Origin: Chrysaora quinquecirrha
Lineage: Eukaryota; Cnidaria; Scyphozoa; Semaeostomeae; Pelagiidae
DNA length: 64,000 bases
Assembly (NCBI GenBank): GCA_014526335.1
Contig: JACTAT010000039.1
Coordinates: forward strand, 8,551,220-8,615,219
Reading direction: 5' to 3'
A program made the translations under genes and the position numbers. The notes beneath the pieces were generated by a model that was given only the letters and a program-made list of their open reading frames with translations, was not told the origin of the DNA and made no database searches. Shown here piece after piece: positions 31,897-44,100 of this stretch. The stretch's first letter is position 1; the number at the start of each line of letters is the position of its first letter.

Positions 31897-34800
31897 ATGG
31901 TACCCAGATCATCTTTCTACTACATGGTTGCTTCTATGACCGGTAAGTTTGTTTTTCATGCAATAAACCTTTTAACATATATTTCAGTTAGTTAGTCTCA
32001 AGCGAAATTTACAGGACCGTAGATTGCCTTTCGAGACATAAAATCTGTTTTTAAGCTTTTAACTGTATTCTGTATTGAAGCACCACACAGAGGATGCAGA
32101 AAGGTCTCGGGGGTTGGTGAGATCGTCCTATTTTTGACGGGCTGCATGCGAGGTTCGAGGCTCTTTTTGCGGGATACGGTACGCCAAGAGGACGGCAGGA
32201 TCAGGATTTGAGGAAATAAGGGTGATGAGATATGGAATATAATATATACAATAACAGATGCAAGATGGCCGTATTGTTATTGTTGCCAGAAATTCGCTCA
32301 TTTTGATCTACATTTTTTGGCTTATATTCCTTTGTAGAAGATTATCCCTGTCCATTCTTGATGTTTTGAAGGATGTTTTATATGAAAAGATACTCTTACG
32401 TAACCTGCCGAGTTCTATAGAATTCCTTGTGTTTGTATAGAAAAGCGTTAGCAACTGCTCAAAGGAACTTTTCTCTGTTTATTATCATTTAAACGTCATT
32501 CTCTTAGCTTCCTTTCACAGAAAGGCAAAGTTAAACATCGCAGTCTATTTTCTGTATTCATACTTGAATCATAACAACTCTGGGAAAAATTTCTTGAAAA
32601 CTCTTGTTTTTTTGCTGCCCCGGACTTAGGCTACGCATGTTGGGGTGCAAATTAGGCTACAAAATTACGAAGTCATGTTTAGCTGAACGGAATACGGAGT
32701 ACGTTTCTTTGCGACCAAAGTTTTGGGGGTGCGGGGTGGGGTGGTGTCGCGACACCTGGAGCATAGAGCACCGAAGGACTGATGCCCTTCGGAGTATACT
32801 AACTCCCTCAGCTTAATACGGAGGAGTACTTGAATCTGCCTCTGATTTGCTGAATAATTTATGAACCCGTGAGTCTATTTCAGTTCAAATTCAGTTATTC
32901 CAAACAACCAGACCATGTGCAGAAAACTTAGGATTAAATTATCCATCCGTAATGGCGGCACTTCCAGCATAACTTCACAATGAAGCTGGACAGTCTTTCG
33001 AAATCTACTTTATAAACCTTTTAACTGACTGCTATTAACTGCTATCATGCTAGCTCTGATACTCTGTGTTTACCTATCTACGCTATGTTTTGTGTCTGGT
33101 AGATTCTCTTGTAAAATCTTAATATCATTTAGCGATCCTGTTCCCCATGGTTTTCTGCGCATCAAATGGCGAAGCAGATGTCATAAGTAAAGTTTTGCAA
33201 GACTATTCAACTGACGAAAGACCTGTAAAGACAGCAGATACGCCAGTGGTGATTTCATTTGGATTTAAAGTTAATTCCTTTCTTGCATTGGTAAGCTTGA
33301 TTCTGTTATTCTTCTTTGATTAATCTTTGAGTCTTCTTTGATTCTTCCTTAATTCTTCTTTGGTTTTTCTTTGATTGTTATCGATTTCTTCTTTGATTCT
33401 GCTTTGATTCTTCTCTAATTATTCTCTAATTAGTTTTTATTCTTCTTTGATTCTTCCTTGCTTCTTCTTTAATTCTCCCTTGATTCTTCTTTAAGTCTTC
33501 CTTTCTTCTTTGATTCTTCTTTAATCTTTCTTTGATACTTTTTCGATTCTTCTTTGATTCTTTTTTGACGAATCTTTGAGTCTTCTTTGATTCTTCCTTA
33601 ATTCTTTTTGGTTCTTCTTTAATTGTTATCGATTTCTGCTTTGATTCTGCTTTGATTCTTCTCTGATTCTTCTTTGATCATTCTTTGATTATTTTTATTC
33701 TTCTTTGATTCTTCCTTGCTTCTTCTTTGGTTTCTTTTTGATTTTTCTTTAATTCTGTCTTGATTCTTCTTTGATTTTCCCTTTATCATTCTTTGAGTCT
33801 TTCTTTCTTCTTTGATGTTTCTTTGATCTTTCTTTTATTCTTTTTCGATTCTTCTTTGATTCCTTTTCGACTTTCTCATTCTGGGATACTCTGATTCTTA
33901 TCTATTTGGCGATTACTAATTGTCAATCGATTGCTTTCCAGCAAATGAAAAATGAAGTCATGGACACCATTCTATGGATACTATTGGTCTGTAATCGTTA
34001 TTTTCTTAAGGCAGTCTTCCCCCCAACTGATTGGCCCCTGATTTTTGGATGCAGCGTACATCGTGAGGCTCCTATTACGTTACTGAAATCAATCTCTGCG
34101 GCGCAGTGGTTAGCGTGCTGGACTCACAACGAAAATGTTGTGGGTTCGAGCCACGGTCTTTCCGCTTGTGTTACAGAGATAACAACCTTGGGCAAGTTGT
34201 TAACATGAATGTGCCTCTCTCCACCCAGTTGTATTAATGGGTACCTGGTCGGTAGTTATGAGCACCGTGTGTGGCTGAACCCTGCTATATGCTAATGCAT
34301 CCAGACCAGGGGCAAAGTGTAAAGTCGACTGAGTAGCCCCAGGCTAGCAGTAGACTCAAAAACGGCAACTTTACTTTAATCTTTCTTGAAATATCTTTTT
34401 TTCATACTCAAACAGCTTGTCCATACAGTTTCCCTTGTGTCAAGAATGAGGATATTTAAGGCAAAAGGCTGATTAATTTCATTCAAGTTGCTTCAAGAAG
34501 TTTCAACAATGAAACTTTAAGAAAACCTCTGTTTCACTGTGGGGGCCCCCAGAGACCCCGGCTGTCTCCCCTTCTGGGCCCACTAACACCAAGTACCGTA
34601 TCACTGCTTGTTATTCTAATGGAAAACTAACAGATATTTACGTTTTAGTCATGGAAGGACGAAAGGTTGTCGTGGAATCCTAAACTGTATAACGGGACAG
34701 CATCAGTCAGTATACCTGTGCATAAACTTTGGATGCCTGATATCGTTCTTTACAACAGGTATGACATTTGCATTGCATACAGTAAAATACCGCACATAAG

Positions 34801-37663
34801 AACCTTCATTTATTGATTAAGAACATATAGTTTGGAATAATAGATTTTTCCTCCATTTTTCGGCAAGTGGCATACCACAATAGCTGGGATTCGGAGCTGG
34901 AATGCATGACCATAGAGCAAACGACGTTTCCACTTAAAAACATACGTTTCGACGTTTCGCCCGAAATTCTGTATTTTCTACCGCATAATATGAACCATTT
35001 TAGCCTGATATCCAAAGAATTTCCACTTATAGGCTTCAGATCACTCATTGTGGTTTACATAGAACTGCTAAACCTTGAACCATGCCGTAGTTTTCTGAGA
35101 GCTACTATAGGCCCTCGTTTAATAAGTTACACCCTGATTATTGCTAAGTCCAGAAAGATGTTCAACCTTCCTCCAAACAACAATACCTCTTATAGAAAGC
35201 CCCCCTTCTCAGGCATGTTCTAGGTGAGGCTAAAAAATTTCATTTGTTCTACCTGACCTCCCTTCGGTAAATGGCCGCGTAACCGTATCTTTTTTCTGAC
35301 TCTTGATGATTTTGTCTCATTGAATAAGAGCTTTCATTTCTTAAACAGTGCTGAAGACACACTGAGCAGCAGCCCAAGCAGTGTTAAGACGAAAGTAACT
35401 GTTAAATCCTCGGGAGTCTGCACTCTTCTAGCACCTTTGAGATACAGGAGCATGTGTTCTGTTAACGTGAAGAATTTTCCCTATGATAATCAGGTAAAGT
35501 AGCCAGATTTTCCTATTTCAGAAGTCTTGCATCCCCCTTTCCCCTCTTGTATCTCCCTTTACCATATATTTAGCGACATAAATTATAATTTTTCTTTGTA
35601 TGGAGAGTATAAACGCTAAGTACAAGCTTAAACATAGTTATCAGAAAAGAAAGGAAATATGACAATTGTTTGTTATTGACTATATATTCGACTGTCAGAG
35701 GCGGACTGGCAGCGAATCTCAAGGGTTGCTATTTCCAGTAAAATGGGCCTGTTTTTACTATAGCGATTTTTCTTGTCAGTTGCTTCTAGCATGCTCCTCT
35801 GTAAAAAATAAATTCGAGGCAAAGGGCTCCTGTTCATGTAAAATACTTCTTTTCTTATTTGCGATGGATTTCGCTGGCAAAATCGCCTCCCTTTATACAT
35901 ATTTTCGCATTTCTATATTTTCTTGTTTCCATATTTTTGTGCGCATATACTCGACCTGTTTTCATACTGAGCGAAACCAATCCAAATCTCTTCGAAATCC
36001 CAAGAAATCGAAGAGATTTGCTCAAGAAACAACAGAAACAGTTTGTTAAAGACTAAAGTCCATATAATAAGAAGGCCCGGGTGGCAATCGCAACCTAGCA
36101 TCCCTGCCAGTCCGCCCCTGTATTCGACTGTACTTTCCAACAATCATTATCAAAGTAACAAGCAATCGGGTTGAACAGGAATTGTTTTGAATTGTTTTCT
36201 AGAGATGTAACATGGTTTTTGGTTCGTGGACTTTGGATAGAACAAAGCTTATTATCAAGAAGTCAGGCAAAAACACAACAACATATTTATCAGGTAAAAT
36301 TCTTTAGAAAAATCAAATACAAAATGGTCCAGTTACAGGCTTTAACGGATTACCATGGATGCTCTCCTTCAGTCAGCGTCAGCGTAATGCTGTCTAAGTG
36401 ATGTTTACACTGTGGTATAACCACAAAGCAACCGTTTCGGAGCAGGACCGTCGCTAGAACTTAACGACTGGGAGGGTGTAGCTCGGTATTTTGCCGACAA
36501 AATGTGCCTGGCTTTTTAGAGATGGGTGTGGGCTGCCGACATTTTGCTGACATAAGAATATGTCAAGTTTCTTCTGTTTTTTGATTTACAACATTTCTCG
36601 CCCTTAGTTACTATCGCCGAAAAATTCCTTTCTCCTAAATTTGGCGACGGACGGCTAGCCTGGAGGGGGTGTCACATCCCCCACACCCCCGTAGCTACGG
36701 CCCTGTTTCGGAGTATAACGACCCCCCTATAATTTTTGGGTAAGGCGAACCAATTTTTAGGAGATATGTGTCCCCGTAGTTGTTCAAACACGAGAGTAAC
36801 CCTTAAGAACCGTAGCCAATAAGCAAGCATGTGATGTAGATATACTGTATTTTAAAAGACAGACTAGAAAAAATGATGATTATCCCTTATCCCTTTATGT
36901 GACTGAACTGGAAAACTGTTTTTCCTTTCTTTCAACAGAGCAATTCAGTAAAAATGGCCAATGGGATATCAAGAAAATCGAAGTTGAGACGGAAGATAAA
37001 CATTACTCTGGCTTTGGAAATCCTTACTCCCAACTTAGAGTAACTTTCCATTTCAGAAGAAAACCAATGTACTTTCTCCTCTATCTAATATTGCCATGCA
37101 ATTTGGTCTCATTCTTGATTCTGCTGGTTTTCATAATTCCAGCATCTTCAGGCGAAAGACTAGGCCTTGGAATAACGGTGATCTTAAACATGAGTGTATA
37201 TTTGCTAGTTGTTTCTGATAAACTGCCCGAATCCTCCGATGACTCTCCACTGCTGGGTGTATTTTTTGTGGCAATGCTACATGAGATGACTTTCGCGTTT
37301 TTATTGTCTGGAATCACACTCTGGATATCAAGCTGGCAAACTGACGTCCCTGAAATCCTTCAAAAGATGTTATTTATTTGTCGCAAATCCCACAAACCAA
37401 GAAGCAAGAGAAAAATCATGGTCAGGGAAAATCAGGGATTCGAAATGGAGAAGGAGGCAAAAACGGACTCAAGAGCAATTGCTAGGAGATTCAACGACCA
37501 ACAAAACGCCAAATTCGAGCAAAAAGAAGAATTGAAGGATTCAGCTGAGGAGAAAACTTGGGAAGATGTAGGGAGAAAACTAGACAAAATATTTTTCATC
37601 TTGTTCTTCCTCTTGCTTTCGTCGACACTATTTGGAATCGTATTTTGGCGACCAGAAACTTAG
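31897..37663 (+). CDS. Cys-loop ligand-gated ion channel (nicotinic receptor-like), gene 2
   Basis: Seven exons: 31897-31942, 33133-33290, 33942-33986, 34649-34758, 35349-35493, 36203-36293 and 36939-37663; 439 aa. Exons 2-6 have exactly the same lengths (158, 45, 110, 145, 91 nt) and phases as receptor gene 1, so the two are tandem duplicates. Conserved features are a signal peptide (to about FCASNG), WKDERLSWNP, the 13-residue Cys-loop (C-SVNVKNFPYDNQR-C), FGSWTLD, SSGER before M2, and M1-M4. As in gene 1 there is no vicinal CC in loop C. The cytoplasmic M3-M4 loop is the most divergent part (KMLFICRKSHKPRSKRKI onward). A cation channel is likely; ligand and partner subunits are unknown. 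The introns hold two hAT-type MITEs, a SINE and a TTCTTCTTTGAT array. Confidence 0.93.
33300..33890. repeat. TTCTTCTTTGAT array with a 249-bp higher-order period
   Basis: Nearly 600 bp of imperfect 12-bp units in intron 2 of receptor gene 2. The stretch starting AATCTTTGAGTCTTCTTTGA occurs at 33322 and again at 33571, with similar order of variants after each, so the array itself was duplicated. It is pyrimidine-rich on the coding strand. Confidence 0.9.
34080..34375 (+). mobile_element. tRNA-derived SINE in intron 3 of receptor gene 2
   Basis: The head GCGCAGTGGTTAGCGTGCTG (A box) and GTGGGTTCGAGCCAC (B box, about 40 bp later) give a tRNA-like promoter. The body contains GTACCTGGTCGGTAGTTATG and ends in an AT-rich tail. 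It belongs to a different SINE family from the one at 27522. Confidence 0.75.
35696..36120. mobile_element. hAT-type MITE with target duplication in intron 5
   Basis: 425 bp with inverted ends CAGAGGCGGACTGGCA and TGCCAGTCCGCCCCTG. The direct repeat TATTCGACTGT flanks it (35685-35695, 36121-36131). CAGRGGCGGA termini are typical of hAT; the duplication of 11 bases is longer than the usual 8, so up to three may match by chance. Confidence 0.85.
36443..36705. mobile_element. hAT-type MITE with 8-bp target duplication in intron 6
   Basis: 263 bp, inverted ends CAGGACCGTCGCTAG and GTAGCTACGGCCCTG, with the perfect octamer TTTCGGAG on both sides (36435-36442 and 36706-36713). Confidence 0.88.
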
Positions 37664-38185
37664 ACTTCTTCAGCTTTAATGCACGTTGCTATATGAATAT
37701 TGTATTGTATTTTTTGTTGTATTTTATTGTAAAATTCTTTAATGTTAGTTTTTGCAGTAGTGTCAAATCACTAATTTAAACTAACATAGAGCAAACTTCA
37801 GAGATTACATTAAGTTAGGTATTCTACTGCATATTGCAGAATGAGCATGCGCATTTGTTATCAAGAAACCATGTCTTGACCAATGTTTTGAACTGTTTTG
37901 TGTTTTGAGCTGATTTTATTTCAGCAGGAAGTGAGTTCCAAATTTTTGAATAAAGACCTTTTTAAAATCACTGCAAATTCAGGTTTTCAAGTTTTGTGTA
38001 AAAATTTTCCCAAGATTTTAGCGCATTTTTAGTGTACAGTATTTAGAAATCTGTCAAAAAATTTGCACCCCTGACCCACTGACCCAAAGAACTTTGCCCT
38101 GACCTGAACAAACGACAGACCGCTGCGAAGGCGCATTTTCTCACAGGGAAGGTCGTACCACTTTCTAGCGTTTGACCTTGCAAAA
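37664..38185. promoter_or_regulatory. Receptor 2 / ORP9 intergenic region
   Basis: 522 bp tail to head between the receptor stop and the ORP9 start. It contains the second copy of the 95-bp module (37740-37840). The ORP9 promoter must lie in the right half; I cannot name a site. Confidence 0.45.
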
Positions 38186-41100
38186 ATGGCTGTGAAGCTG
38201 GAAGGACCGCTTTCTAAATGGACGAATGTCGTGAAAGGATGGCAGTACAGATGGTTTGTCCTAGATGATAACACAGGTCTTTTATCATATTACACGGTAA
38301 GCTAAAGTCAGAGCCTGATTACTCCTTGAAATTTGTTTCCGTAAAGCTTACAGTTCATGAAATGTTTTTTAGGCCTACTAAAATTTGCTCAGGCCCACCC
38401 TCCTGGAGGAGAATCACAGACTAACCCTTAGCATGAATTTAAATAAACCCTGAAAATTTGAAACACAAGATTAGCTTTTGAGAAAACAGTTGGTTTGTTA
38501 TCTAAAGTCTTTGGCCGTTTTTTTTATTTATATAATTTGACATCAGGAATAGTTAATATAAAAGTGTTTTGGTTTGGTTGGGGCTCTCTGACCTAGAGAA
38601 AATGGATACAATAAAAGCATTCTTTCTTGTCAAAAGTTTTATTCCAAATCATTAAACACAAATAATTTTTATTTTTTAGTCAAAAGACAAAATGATGAGA
38701 GGTGCCAGAAGAGGATGTCTGCGACTTCGGGTGAGAATATGTTTTTAATTTTTTTTTGAAATTTACAACATCTTTGAAAGTAAGGTCCCATTCACACTGG
38801 TTATACCATTCACACAAGACTGAAAAGATTTTGCCGTAACAGGTCAACTTGCCACACTGCCAACTTGTTATAGTCAACTTTCCACAATCTGGTCTCGTCA
38901 ACTCTATACAAAAGATGACTTGCCACACTAAACTGGACAAGCAAACTCTATCAGTATGTTCAATGAGGGTGTGGGGGAGAGCCCCCAATGCTTAAATCAA
39001 TCACAGACAAGCCCTCGTCTAGATAGCTTGTACAATATATTCATAAAGACAAACTTAAAACATTTGAAAACATTAAAATTCCAAACAGGGGCAAGTTGAA
39101 CACCAAGGTGTGACCAGAACACAGTTGTGACTAGACCTGAAATGTGTGGCAACTTTGTCGTGTGTCAAACTGGCAGTATGGGAAGGTGACCAGAAGCCTG
39201 GTTTTGCTCCGGGTTATATTTCTGTTCACACGGAACAAAATAATCCCATTCATTCAGTGTTTTGCCATTGAAAATGATCAATGAGTTTAGCACACATCTC
39301 TATAGTTTAGCAAAACAATAACTTGATATGTACAATATCTCAAGAGAATGATATATGCAAGCTGGTATATACAAGCTGTATCATTCTGCTTTCTTGACCA
39401 GTTCTCCTTTTTACACGGGGACAAAGTGGAGCAACAACATGCCATTCAGTTCCTTTGTTTCGTTTTTGAAAATGAGCAGTAAAATAAAATAACACAAATG
39501 AAAATGAGCAGTCCTCACTGTATGCAATTTCATTCGAATTTCGGTACTGTGTAAATGGGGTCTAAACAGCTTGTTCGTTGGATGATTTAGTCTTACGAAA
39601 CGTTTGCAAAAGTTTCCTAAGTGTCTATACAAATTCAAAGAATTCATAGGTGAAAACTTCCCCTTGCTAGCAAAAAGCCAGTGTGCATCTCTTATGAATC
39701 AATATAGTTTATAAGTATTGTTTTTTAAATTTAGGCTGCTCAGATTGGCATCGATGATGAAGATGACAGTACATTTACAATCAGCAGTGATCAAAAGACA
39801 TTTCATTTCCAAGGTAACTTTCTTCTGTATCATGCTACCTGGAGTCCCTTTAGAAATCTCTGGCCCATTGAAGCTTTGGAACAATAGGTGCAAATCAGGG
39901 ACCTTTCAGTTCGACCTGTGCAATAAATAAGAGTGAAACCACATTTCTCTATCTATGCCTGCTGAAGGGAGGCAGTTCTATCCTGGAACATTGCCCAAAT
40001 ATATATCAAAGGCTTGCCATGGTATGTGGCGATTATCATGTCTAATACAGTTTCAACAACTATTCACATAGATAAAAGGTAAATTTCTCCTTTTTGATTT
40101 TAGCTCGTGATGCAACAGAGAGGGAGCAATGGATCAAAGGTTTAGAAGAGACTATCAATCGACATACACAGAATGATAAAACCCATGCATTTGCAGTTCC
40201 AACTGAAGAAGAATTGAATCACAGAATGGCTGAAGCAGAAGCATATTTTAGAATTCTCACACAGCAAGTCAAGGTAAATTGCCAATATCTGAGTTACTTC
40301 TGTGCTTCCTTTGATACCATAAATCAGGAATGAACACTGTTGCAGAATTTAGTCAAATGTGCAAAGACACAATGTGTTAAAAACTCATATACTTAAAGAA
40401 CGTAACTGTATAATGACTTTTAAATTGACTCAACATGACCCAAAAACTCAACTTTAGAATTACTAGAGGTCTTAGAGGAACCCAACTTCGAAATAACTTT
40501 AAACTGATTTAAAACTGACATAACGATGACTTGATGGCTCAAGAAACAACTTTAAATTACTTGAAAAAGCTAAACTTCTGAATAACATAGAACTGCCCTA
40601 AATTGTCCATATCAATGTAGTAATGGACAAACAATATTTGATGCTACCTTAAGTTCAATGTTTTCTAGGGCTAAAGCTATTCTGCAATTTATATTGCATC
40701 AATGCTTCCCAAAATTACCCCTGTTCAATAAGGCTTGTTGCTGTGTGTTAATTGACTGCCAATTTTTAAATTTGTAGAACTTAGAAAAGCAAATTGCTGC
40801 CTCTAACTCTGAGGTAAGGTTTCAAAGATAATTACTGGGGAGCTTGATTGATTTATTCTTATTTCATAATTCTTTATTTCAAATGAACAAAAGAAAGCAT
40901 AAAAGCTTAATAACATTTCTTCTTTATTTCAGAGATGTAAAATCCTAAAGGATTCAATGACCGTAAATTGTTTTTCTCCTTTCGTTGTCATGCGATTCAT
41001 TATTTCATTTGCTTTATAATGACATTGCATTAATGGCAAAACATTTTCGACGTCACTAGGATTAGTGACGTCATGAATTTAGTGACGTCATAATGTTAAT

Positions 41101-44100
41101 GACATCATGAAGTTTGGTGATATCATAAAATTTTGTGATGTCAAACTTGAGGTATTAGATCAACAGGCTATGTCGATGTTTTAGGGTGATTATATGTTAT
41201 TCCGGAGATGGAGCATGTGGCAATGAATAAACTGAATCTTTAGTTAGTAGTTGAGTTTGCTCATGTCGAGCAGATTTATGTCTGTCTGTGATGCCAGAAG
41301 CATAGGCTACTCGGAATTTGTATTGTAGCTTGTATCATTGCTGTAATAATAGTCAAACTCTTTTTAATTGTAGAAAATGATTGAGTCCATTGGTCAGACG
41401 CTGGAGCTTTTAAATGTAGCGAAGGTAAAGAACTTTATTAACTTTCATTTTGTAGATACAGTATTGTTGCTTTCTTGATGGTTGATATCCTGTCCGTGTG
41501 CAAAGATCCGGATCTAAATCACTTCAGTAGAGGCAGTGTTGCTTACTTAAAATCTGTGCTCCAAAAATACCTTAGCAGAGTTTGTACGGTAGATACGGAT
41601 ATGATAAGAGTTTCAAACAGATTGTCATAAAGTCTCCCGTTTTGTCGATTACGGTATGAGAATATTTGATGACGAAAAGCCGATTATTCTTACTCGACAT
41701 ACATTCATATTGCTCATAGATGTTGCAATGAAAGATAAAAAACCTATATTTAACTATGCCCCCCCAGTGGGTCCGGGCCCTTCCCCCCTTGGTGCAACTG
41801 ATAAGGGTTTTGGCTTTTTTTTCAAATATTTCATTGCTTTTTTAGACTTCAATGTTAAAGAAGATGCCTGTTCCTATAATCACTGAAGTACAGCCCGCTG
41901 CTTTGGAAAGTATTGCAAGTAGTCAAGAAGCTGAAGAAACTGAAACTAGAACGGTTGATATTAATGATGTATCAGATAATACAAATGAAGGTCAAACAGA
42001 ATCGAAAGATGTGGCTGATGATGTTGTTAAGTTGGTAGATATCGACGAAGACGTGCAGATCTCAGAAAGCAATAGTACCTCAAATAAAAATACGGATTTT
42101 ACCTCAACTGATGGACAGGCTGTGTCTTTGATAATCACTGAATCTAACCCTCCGACCTCGGATGCATTCTTGAATGGAAATAATGAAAAAGAGGCTTTGA
42201 AAGATAAGGAAGTAATTGCAGCACTAAGAGCTGTCGAGACTGTTCCGTGTACGTCCTATTCAAGTAGCGATGATGACGACGATGATGATGAAGATGATGA
42301 TGATGTTGAGTTTTTTGACGCTAATGAGTTTCATGAAGTAAGCTATGAGGAAGCCAAAGAGAGTCCCAGTAACGGAGAAGCAGCTGAAATACACTGCAGT
42401 GAAAGCCCTTCTAAGTAAGTTATATTCTAATGTCCTTCACAATGCAACCAAACATTTTTTCGTTGGTCATACATTGCTTATTTTAGTGTCGTCTTGTCCA
42501 TACTTTGTGGTCTTGAAAATAGAATTGAAATTTAGCAATTTTGGTCTTGAAAATTCCTTCAGAGATATACTTGAATAAACACCAAAGGAAAGGACCAGGC
42601 CTTCAGAACCAGAGTATCAAATCTAGGATCGATCATGCAGTTTTGTAGAACAAAGTTTCGACCAACTATTTAAGGGACGTTTTTGGACATACTAAGGACG
42701 TGATCCTAATGAGTTTCCTGCGGGTCCTTTGCTTCTATGCTCACAACACTACACGCATTTTTTATAAGGAAGTTCGACTCAGGCTCGGAACTGAAAATTC
42801 CTTAACTGATAACCCAATTTCCAGTACTCGATATTCCTTAGCAATTCCTTAACTTTCTACTTTTTACTTCAAAAGAAGCAGTGTCAAGGAAGTATAGGTC
42901 ATAAAGGTGTCAGTAGATGAATAAAAGTGAATACTGCTTGAAAACCATTGGCGATAAGCATTGCTTGCTCTGTTCATGCAAAACTTTATCTTTTTTAATC
43001 GAAATGTTAAGAGTTAAAGAAAAGATCAGATTCCTTAGTAGTCTCCAATCCAGTACTAGAAATGCCTTAAAATTTTGCCTATCCAAGTACTACCTTCCTT
43101 ATAAAGCACTTCCTTATTAAAAATTCGTGTATTTGTTTGACCGCTGTTGTCGCCCTAGAATGTGGTCGTGATAATTTTGGGTTGGCCGGGATAATCTTAT
43201 AGATTTCTTTGGTCATATATTGTGACAAGGGTTAAAAAGGTATATGGTCATAGCTCTATGCCTGACCTTTAGACTAAAGATCTCGTACTAAAGACCTCGT
43301 ACAATTCGTACTAAGAGCATGCACTATTGGGGGGAGGAGGGGGAAGAAGGGGTCGCTTGCTGTAGTCGCGAAGTAATATCATCTGATTCTTATATTAGAT
43401 CCATGCTTTTCATCATTTTCAATTTTTTATTTCAGATTACAAGAGGAAAAGATAAGAACAAGTAAGTCTGGTTAAGCAATTTGTTTATTTCCTGCTTTGA
43501 AACGATTTTTTCCCACTAGCCATCTTTCGCTATCCTCTATCCTCACTTTCACTGGGAAAACGTCCTTGCTTGGTGTTAACCTAGTCATTGTATAACAAGT
43601 TACACAGTGGTGTGCCGTGAAGTTGCTGTGGCATTGTGTTCTTATCCAGCTGGCTCGTTGTGTCGGAAGTTCAATGAGGTTGAAGTTCGAGTCCCAACCA
43701 CGGTAGCGTCACAGCCAGGTTCGAGGTCTTGTTAGGTCATCTTCTTCTACTACTACCCTTCTACTATCTATGTATCTACCAATACTACTAGAGATCCAAG
43801 CGACTGGCGTTAAAAACACAATTTCATCTTCCCCACTTTCACCTTGACAGTGTAAAGTTTAAATTCTACGGAAAGATACTGCGGAAAACTTGCTGTTGTA
43901 GACTGTAGATTTGCGGTACACCCGTACTGAGTGGCGTTTTCATTGAATATCTCGCTATCAAACCTTTCAAATCCGGGGTTGATGTGATCATCAATTTCGC
44001 AACCAAGCATCTGTTTCTAAATTATAATCTAGGAATCCTCCATTCATTTAACTCATCAAAAAAACACTTGCCATGCGAATGAAACAGTAGCAGCAGATTG

